Notes under the pieces: model-generated | What the model was told of the DNA's origin: nothing | Database searches by the model: none | The model's input: only the letters and a program-made list of their open reading frames with translations | Position numbers and translations under genes: made by a program | NCBI GenBank assembly: GCA_025363795.1 | Contig: JANYLE010000367.1 | Location: 1 to 5,056 of the forward strand | Reading direction: 5' to 3' | DNA from: Mariniphaga sp. | GTDB lineage: Bacteria > Bacteroidota > Bacteroidia > Bacteroidales > Prolixibacteraceae | DNA length: 5,056 bases | Shown here: positions 1-3,503 of the stretch, piece by piece | Numbering within the stretch: position 1 is the stretch's first letter | Layout of the letters: every line of letters begins with the position of its first letter

Positions 1-3
1 ACC

Positions 4-504
4 ATGAAAAAATTAGTTTTATTAGTAGCATTCGCGCTAATTTCAAGCTTTGCATTTTGTCAAAATTATTCTTCACAAGGAAGAACACAGCTTAACTTAG
101 GAGTTGGATTATCAGAATGGGGCGTTCCGTTATACATTGGATTAGACCACTATGTTCATCCTGACATCACCTTGGGTGGCGAGTTATCGTTCCGTTCATG
201 GAGGGAAGATTACAACAATTACTATTATGACCATAACATTACAGGGATTTCCGGTAATGCAAACTACCATTTTAATAGTGCATTGAATATTCCGAGAAAC
301 TGGGATTTTTATGCAGGACTTAATCTTGGATTCTATGTATGGTCATCTCCTGACAATTACCCAGGAAATCATAGTTCAGGTTTGGGTTTAGGTGGCCAAA
401 TTGGGGGTAGATATTTTATCTCTAACAGGCTTGGTTTAAACCTTGAATTTGGAGGTGGTAATGCCTTCAATGGTGGGAAATTCGGAATCACAATTAAGAT
501 ATAA
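4..504 (+). CDS. Small secreted outer-membrane beta-barrel protein
   Basis: The 166-residue product starts with a typical export signal: Lys2-Lys3, a hydrophobic stretch at about residues 4-18, and probable signal peptidase I cleavage after Cys19, before Gln20. Phe16-Ala17-Phe18-Cys19 does not fit a lipobox, so a lipoprotein is unlikely. The mature part (about 147 residues) alternates amphipathic, Gly- and aromatic-rich segments with polar turns (LNLGVGLSEWGVPLYIGLDH, DFYAGLNLGFYVW, GLGLGGQIGGRYF, LGLNLEFGGG). It ends in the hydrophobic strand FGITIKI, as expected for a barrel of roughly eight strands. It resembles Bacteroidota proteins annotated as outer membrane beta-barrel proteins of the OmpX/OmpA-barrel type; the ligand or function is unknown. 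The ATG lies three bases into the window, so its promoter and any upstream partner cannot be seen. No clear terminator follows the TAA. An in-frame start further upstream cannot be excluded, but the signal peptide fits this one well. Confidence 0.85.
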   Translation: MKKLVLLVAFALISSFAFCQNYSSQGRTQLNLGVGLSEWGVPLYIGLDHYVHPDITLGGELSFRSWREDYNNYYYDHNITGISGNANYHFNSALNIPRNWDFYAGLNLGFYVWSSPDNYPGNHSSGLGLGGQIGGRYFISNRLGLNLEFGGGNAFNGGKFGITIKI

Positions 505-873
505 AATATTCTATTGCAATATAAACATTGGAATTAAAGTTGTTGCTCAAGTGTTCTGCTCCGCATAAGTCCAGCGTCAGCGAATAGGAGAGTAACGCTT
601 TAATCCCCAACGTTTAATACAACAAATTAGTTCTGCTATCAGTTGGTCCAATACAACTTAAAATACAGAACAACAACAACAAGGCAATTGGTGAAATAAT
701 CAATAACGAAGAAAATTAGAATTGAATTTTCTATTTCGCAGCTTGTTGAATTTATTATAATCCAGTGTCATAATTGTTTTTTTATTCTGCAATTTGCACG
801 ACGTTTATTATCAATCCAATAGGCGTTTTATGATTATATTCATTCCATTTATAAAGTTTTAAAAAATCAAATC
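505..873. other. Intergenic region, 369 bp, no convincing gene
   Basis: No ORF here has a plausible start and protein-like composition. The stretch at about 548-612 is visibly richer in G and C than its AT-rich flanks. The 8-mer GTTCTGCT occurs twice (553-560, 630-637) and AATACAAC occurs twice (616-623, 650-657). A short AAC microsatellite lies at about 669-681. A weak AT-rich hairpin has 8-bp arms (710-717 and 725-732) but no following T-run, so it is not a good terminator for the upstream gene. The promoter of the 874-1324 gene pair should lie in the last 100-150 bases; no clean TTTG / TAnnTTTG pair was found there. Confidence 0.6.
630..671. repeat. Nested inverted repeat (GTTCTG/GTTG/CAAC/CAGAAC)
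   Basis: GTTCTG (630-635) pairs with CAGAAC (666-671), and inside it GTTG (642-645) pairs with CAAC (654-657). The unpaired spacers are 6 and 8 bases and the central loop is 8 bases. The arrangement could form an interrupted stem-loop in DNA or RNA. The stems are short, so chance is possible. It lies in non-coding sequence with no following T-run. Confidence 0.35.
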
Positions 874-1086
874 ATGAAAGCAACAGGTCTTACCCTTCTT
901 CTTCTTGGCATAGCATTAACCATTTTTACTTCAATCAGGTTTTTCACCAAAGAGAAAGTAGTTGATTTAGGAGTAATTGAAATTACCAGGGATAAGCCCA
1001 ACGACTTCAGTTGGTCTCCTGTAATGGGTATTGTGGTGATGGGAATTGGTGGAGTCATTTTATGGCAGGCATCCAAAAAACAATAA
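874..1086 (+). CDS. Small two-helix membrane protein (70 aa), function unknown
   Basis: The 70-residue product has two predicted membrane helices, at about residues 3-22 (TGLTLLLLGIALTIFTSIRF) and 48-65 (SPVMGIVVMGIGGVILW). A polar, charged loop (about 25-46, containing KEKVVDLG and EITRDKPND) joins them, and a basic tail (ASKKQ) ends the protein. It resembles small uncharacterised Bacteroidota membrane proteins, often labelled only as hypothetical or DUF3185-like; I would not assign a family. The loop length suggests a hairpin with both termini on the same side. The basic tail favours a cytoplasmic C-terminus by the positive-inside rule. The next gene starts 43 bp downstream on the same strand and encodes another two-helix mini-protein, so the two are probably co-transcribed. 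The ATG is the only sensible start, and the overlapping reverse-strand frame looks like a shadow. Confidence 0.75.
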   Translation: MKATGLTLLLLGIALTIFTSIRFFTKEKVVDLGVIEITRDKPNDFSWSPVMGIVVMGIGGVILWQASKKQ

Positions 1087-1129
1087 GCCTAATAGTCCCC
1101 GATTAATTGAATCCTTAAAATAAAGAAAT

Positions 1130-1324
1130 ATGAATGTCAAAAGAATTTTTGGTGCATTATTGACGCTTCTGGGAATTGGGAGTCTTATTTATGCAGCTGT
1201 AGTGTTCGCAAACACTTCGGGTGCCACCCGTGATATCAAATCATTGATAATTTTCGGAGTACTCGGTTTGCTATTTTTCATTTCGGGTATTGGTCTTGTC
1301 CGGACGACGAAAGACGAGTCGTAA
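1130..1324 (+). CDS. Small two-helix membrane protein (64 aa), function unknown
   Basis: The 64-residue product begins MNVKRIFG, followed by a hydrophobic helix at about residues 8-27. A short polar loop follows (about 28-37, TSGATRDIKS), then a second helix at about 38-58 (LIIFGVLGLLFFISGIGLV) and a charged tail (RTTKDES). The pattern and tail resemble a small conserved family of uncharacterised Bacteroidota membrane proteins; no biochemical role can be given. It follows the 70-aa membrane protein by 43 bp in the same direction, and the pair probably forms a two-gene operon. There is no recognisable Shine-Dalgarno sequence ahead of the ATG, which is usual in this phylum. The gene runs into a convergent region shared with the methyltransferase on the other strand, and no strong intrinsic terminator is seen after it. 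Confidence 0.75.
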   Translation: MNVKRIFGALLTLLGIGSLIYAAVVFANTSGATRDIKSLIIFGVLGLLFFISGIGLVRTTKDES

Positions 1325-1550
1325 TGAATAAATCAACTAACTGATATCCAAAATTATAGAATACATATATTCCAGGAATTATTACTTTAACCTGATAATA
1401 ATTCAAAAAACAAGCACAATTTTTATTAAACCGGACATCATCGGCTCTTTCCGAAAAATCATTGACTAATAGCACATTAAGCTTTTCAATCAATGATAGG
1501 GGCTGAAGATCATTCCAATCTGTATATTCTTTTTGGGCATAACAAAATCC
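1325..1550. other. Convergent intergenic region with a long in-phase open frame
   Basis: This 226-bp gap separates two convergent genes. On the minus strand, directly after the methyltransferase TAA, the same reading frame stays open for about 90 codons to a TGA at 1278-1280, overlapping the last 47 bp of the plus-strand gene. The first part of this frame reads like protein (for example DWNDLQPLSLIEKLNVLLVN). It has no ATG; the only candidate start is TTG at 1491-1493. A long-loop inverted repeat (ATCATTGA 1458-1465, TCAATGAT 1490-1497) is also present but is a weak terminator candidate for either strand. A gene remnant, a readthrough extension and chance all remain possible. Confidence 0.3.
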
Positions 1551-2333
1551 TTATTCAATTTTAGGATAACCAATCAGGTAAGCAATGCCCATTCCGTATT
1601 TGTTTCTTACCTTCCCTGAAATCCAGGTATAGTTTCCACAATGAAGGTCATCAGTCATCTGTAATAATTCCTCAGGTGTGTATAGTCTCATTACAGAGAT
1701 AATACCATCCCATATCGTACAAAAAAGGATGACCGGAAAAACGTAAGTAAAAAGCAGCCTCGAAATGCTGAATGGTCTGAAGAACGGGGTGCAAAGCAGC
1801 AGCATTATTGGGTGCATAACAGTGATCAACAAAATCATCCATAAATTTCGGTCACCACCGTCGAAAATTCCTATTCCCTCCCTTGCATCAACAGCATTCT
1901 TCAAAACTTCTTTCCCCTTTTCCTGGTCAAAATGATGAAAGCCGGAAAACAGCGTTCGAAAGCCTTTCAAATCAAAAGGCACATTGCCAGCGTCAACGGG
2001 TGAACTTATAAATGAAATCCCTCCACTCGTTTTTTTGTGTAAATACTTGTATTTTATTTCACTGGGGAACAAATCGGTTAAAGTTATTTTAATACCTGTA
2101 TTATAAGTGTCCTTCAAATTTTCATAAATTGACTCCATCGCCCCTCCCCCTCCGGAGCATAAATCAACCAGGTGATTTGTCTTAGTCTGTATAAGAGCCT
2201 CTTTCAATAATGGCAAAGCTGGTTGGTAAAGATCAAAGAAGTGAAACAGGAACCGGAGGTAATCGGTCATGCTATCCCTTATAATCTCAGGAAACCAGGA
2301 TTGATCTTCAAATTCAAATCCGCGAATTTTCAT
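1551..2333 (-). CDS. Class I SAM-dependent methyltransferase with two hydrophobic segments
   Basis: The 260-residue product has the layout of a Rossmann-fold class I methyltransferase. Motif I, the SAM-binding Gly-rich loop, is VDLCSGGGG at residues 56-64. An acidic end of strand 2 follows (TLTDLFP, 84-90), then a motif II/III-like stretch with SPVDAGNVPFD (111-121) and LFSGFHHFD (128-136), and GIGIFDGGDRN (153-163). An N-terminal helical region (1-50) precedes the fold. Residues about 165-183 and 191-213 are strongly hydrophobic (LWMILLITVMHPIMLLL; LLFTYVFPVILFCTIW). They are followed by YTPEELLQM (218-226), resembling the substrate-side end of related uncharacterised methyltransferases. These segments suggest membrane association or a lipophilic substrate; the substrate is unknown. 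The gene is divergent from the 109-aa gene, convergent with the small membrane genes, and apparently monocistronic. ATG at 2331-2333 gives a full-length N-terminus; no Shine-Dalgarno is seen. The general class is secure, the specific reaction is not. Confidence 0.82.
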   Translation of the reverse strand: MKIRGFEFEDQSWFPEIIRDSMTDYLRFLFHFFDLYQPALPLLKEALIQTKTNHLVDLCSGGGGAMESIYENLKDTYNTGIKITLTDLFPSEIKYKYLHKKTSGGISFISSPVDAGNVPFDLKGFRTLFSGFHHFDQEKGKEVLKNAVDAREGIGIFDGGDRNLWMILLITVMHPIMLLLCTPFFRPFSISRLLFTYVFPVILFCTIWDGIISVMRLYTPEELLQMTDDLHCGNYTWISGKVRNKYGMGIAYLIGYPKIE

Positions 2334-2359
2334 TTCAGAAATAATTGAAGGTTGCAGAT

Positions 2360-2377
2360 GATGAAATTAGTTTCATC
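2360..2377. repeat. Perfect 7-bp-arm inverted repeat in the methyltransferase leader
   Basis: GATGAAA (2360-2366) and TTTCATC (2371-2377) are perfect inverted repeats around a 4-base loop TTAG. The element lies 27 bp upstream of the methyltransferase ATG and just downstream, in its direction of transcription, of a TAAATTTG element. It would therefore sit at the start of the transcript. This position fits either an operator or a small 5' mRNA stem-loop. No regulator is encoded in the window. Confidence 0.4.
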
Positions 2378-2383
2378 GGAATC

Positions 2384-2391
2384 CAAATTTA
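2384..2391 (-). promoter_or_regulatory. Possible Bacteroidota -7 promoter element for the methyltransferase
   Basis: On the minus strand this reads TAAATTTG, an exact match to the TAnnTTTG -7 element described for the Bacteroidota housekeeping sigma factor. It would give a leader of about 45 bases before the ATG at 2333. No TTTG was found at the expected -33 spacing (the nearest, complementary to 2423-2426, is 31 bp away), so the assignment stays tentative. Confidence 0.35.
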
Positions 2392-2775
2392 ATTATTTTA
2401 AATGACATGGAATTCTAACGGTCAAAGGTCGTACCCAGACTTACTGAATTTGAAAATTACTACTTTCAAATCAAGATCTTTTCAATAAAAAATTCGCATA
2501 TTCCTACTTATTCTGGTATAACTTATGCCATCTGAACAATTGAAATATTCATCATCAATGCACGTAAATCGTTTCTATTCCATCATTCTAAACAGACAAA
2601 CCTACTTCAAATTGATGGAATGCGAGGATTCTAATTCCCAGATGATTGAATCCAATAGGACAGTTCCGATTCTGCATGCTTATATTTCGTTATCAATCAG
2701 TCAAAATGCACCTTCCTGGTATAAATCAACGTCACAAAAATGACGCTAATCTTTGCTTTATCAAATGTGTGATTC

Positions 2776-2803
2776 ATGTAACTTATAACCGGAAATATGT
2801 AAC
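2776..2803 (+). promoter_or_regulatory. Two ATGTAAC direct repeats, 21 bp apart, upstream of the 109-aa gene
   Basis: ATGTAAC occurs at 2776-2782 and again at 2797-2803, a start-to-start distance of 21 bp, or about two helical turns. The second copy ends 66 bp before the ATG at 2870. The AAC core resembles ECF-sigma -35 elements (for comparison, TGTAAC in Bacillus SigX promoters). The even helical spacing would equally suit a direct-repeat operator. A TAACTTTA sequence at 2823-2830 is one base away from the TAnnTTTG -7 consensus. Confidence 0.35.
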
Positions 2804-2869
2804 AAAAAACACACCTCTGCACCTAACTTTATACTTTCAATTATATTAACAATTTTAAAAATTAAGAAG

Positions 2870-3199
2870 ATGAAAAAGAATCTTTTTTTCGTATTATTTA
2901 TGGTCTTCGCTTTAAGCGCACCAATGGCATTTGGATCTGATTCAAAATCTGCAGCTGATAAATTGGCTACTACTGAGAAAACAGAGAATAAATTATCTGC
3001 TGAAGAGCTAACCCGGTTAACCAATCGTGTTGAAGAAATTCGCGCTATGGATAAATCGGAAATGACCAGCATGGAAAAACGTGAACTGAGGAAAGAACTG
3101 AGGGCAACCAAAGAAAACGTGCGTAGAGACGGTGGTTACGTTTACATCGGTGGTGGTACTCTTATTCTTATTATTATTTTGGTTATCCTTTTGGTCTGA
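2870..3199 (+). CDS. Secreted, C-terminally membrane-anchored charged helical protein (109 aa)
   Basis: The 109-residue product has three visible parts. First is an export signal (MKKNLFFVLFMVFALSAPMAFG, probable cleavage after Gly22). Next is a highly charged, Lys/Glu/Arg-rich region at about residues 23-86 that should be helical and perhaps coiled-coil (EELTRLTNRVEEIRAMDKSE, then MEKRELRKELRATKENVRRD). Last is a short Gly-rich hinge (GGYVYIGGG) leading into a uniformly hydrophobic C-terminus (TLILIIILVILLV) that ends the protein with no polar tail. The likely topology is a periplasmic helix held to the inner membrane by its C-terminus. Similar short uncharacterised proteins occur in Bacteroidota, and I know of no established function. 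ATG at 2870 is the first that includes the whole signal peptide. The gene stands alone, divergent from the methyltransferase and 304 bp before the next gene. The 116-codon reverse-strand frame across it is a shadow. Confidence 0.8.
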   Translation: MKKNLFFVLFMVFALSAPMAFGSDSKSAADKLATTEKTENKLSAEELTRLTNRVEEIRAMDKSEMTSMEKRELRKELRATKENVRRDGGYVYIGGGTLILIIILVILLV

Positions 3200-3339
3200 T
3201 CAGGAGATATTACAATAAAAACCCTGAGAAAGCATCATTGAATTGCATCGACCAAATGTTTTATCGTATTTAAGTCGGGACTTGATTTTTCTATACCCTT
3301 CATTGCAATTAATAAATTAATTCTCAGAGTTATTCAACA

Positions 3340-3371
3340 AATAGAGTTCTGTATTTTTGCAGAACTCTATT
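3340..3371 (+). terminator. Perfect 12-bp hairpin, possible terminator of the 109-aa gene
   Basis: AATAGAGTTCTG (3340-3351) pairs perfectly with CAGAACTCTATT (3360-3371) around an 8-base loop. It lies 140 bp after the 109-aa stop and 132 bp before the 490-aa start. The sequence after it (ATTGAATTATTTTG) is U-rich rather than a clean U-tract, so termination is likely but not certain. The symmetry could also serve as an operator for the downstream gene. Confidence 0.5.
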
Positions 3372-3383
3372 ATTGAATTATTT

Positions 3384-3424
3384 TGTAACGCTTCTGATAA
3401 AACGGATCAGGTGTATAATCTTTG
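3384..3424 (+). promoter_or_regulatory. Possible promoter region of the DUF6600-like gene
   Basis: TGTAACG at 3384-3390 matches the TGTAAC core seen twice ahead of the 109-aa gene. TATAAT at 3414-3419 runs into TTTG at 3421-3424, giving TAATCTTTG, one base longer than TAnnTTTG. The same 9-mer TAATCTTTG occurs at 2747-2755 upstream of the 109-aa gene. The TGTAACG-to-TATAAT spacing (23 bp) is too long for a standard pair, so these may be separate elements. Confidence 0.25.
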
Positions 3425-3503
3425 TTCTCTACCCTAACCTTTGGTTATTCTGGTCAAAGAACAGATCTAAAAATCTAAAAGAAAACAATTTAACGTTTGA
3501 GCA

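Larger units (their letters stand above)
2334..2869. other. Divergent intergenic region, 536 bp
   Basis: The region separates the divergent methyltransferase (-) and 109-aa protein (+) genes, so it should carry both promoters. It is AT-rich. Two short plus-strand open frames (2525-2743, 2646-2849) have no protein-like pattern, signal or ribosome-binding site and overlap each other; I do not call them. The supportable structures are a 7-bp-arm palindrome and a TAAATTTG element near the methyltransferase start, and a pair of ATGTAAC repeats near the 109-aa gene. The middle (about 2400-2745) shows only a weak 6-bp inverted repeat, GGATTC...GAATCC. Nothing there is recognisable as an RNA gene. 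Confidence 0.55.
3200..3503. other. Intergenic region, 304 bp, rich in symmetric elements
   Basis: No gene is visible. From left to right it holds a weak hairpin followed by T5 (TTAAGT 3270-3275, ACTTGA 3280-3285, T-run 3286-3290), possibly a minor terminator of the 109-aa gene. Next is a palindrome with 7-bp arms (AATTAAT 3307-3313, ATTAATT 3316-3322). Then comes a perfect 12-bp hairpin (3340-3371), and finally promoter-like TGTAACG and TATAAT/TTTG motifs (3384-3424) ahead of the 490-aa gene. The leader after the last motif, about 80 bases, is A-rich and shows no Shine-Dalgarno. Confidence 0.55.

Noticed and set aside
49..63. Cys19 of the first protein as a lipoprotein attachment site
   Set aside because: The preceding residues Phe-Ala-Phe do not fit the lipobox (Phe at -1 and -3), so ordinary signal peptidase I cleavage is more likely.
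605..646. CCAAC...GTTGG pair resembling integron attC core sites
   Set aside because: The cores do not match RYYYAAC and GTTRRRY, the inner L-type boxes are missing, and there is no integrase or cassette-like gene nearby.
710..732. AT-rich hairpin as terminator of the first gene
   Set aside because: The 8-bp stem is almost all A/T, no T-run follows it, and it lies over 200 bp after the stop codon.
867..1076. Reverse-strand frame of 69 codons over the 70-aa gene
   Set aside because: It is a mirror of the two-helix membrane protein gene, which has a better start, coherent helices and a co-directional partner.
2525..2849. Two overlapping plus-strand frames of 72 and 67 codons
   Set aside because: They overlap in different frames, lack hydrophobic or domain patterns, and cover the expected promoter region of the 109-aa gene.
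2761..3111. Reverse-strand frame of 116 codons
   Set aside because: It is antisense to the 109-aa gene, which has a clear signal peptide and anchor. The Ser/Asn/Ile-rich product shows no domain.
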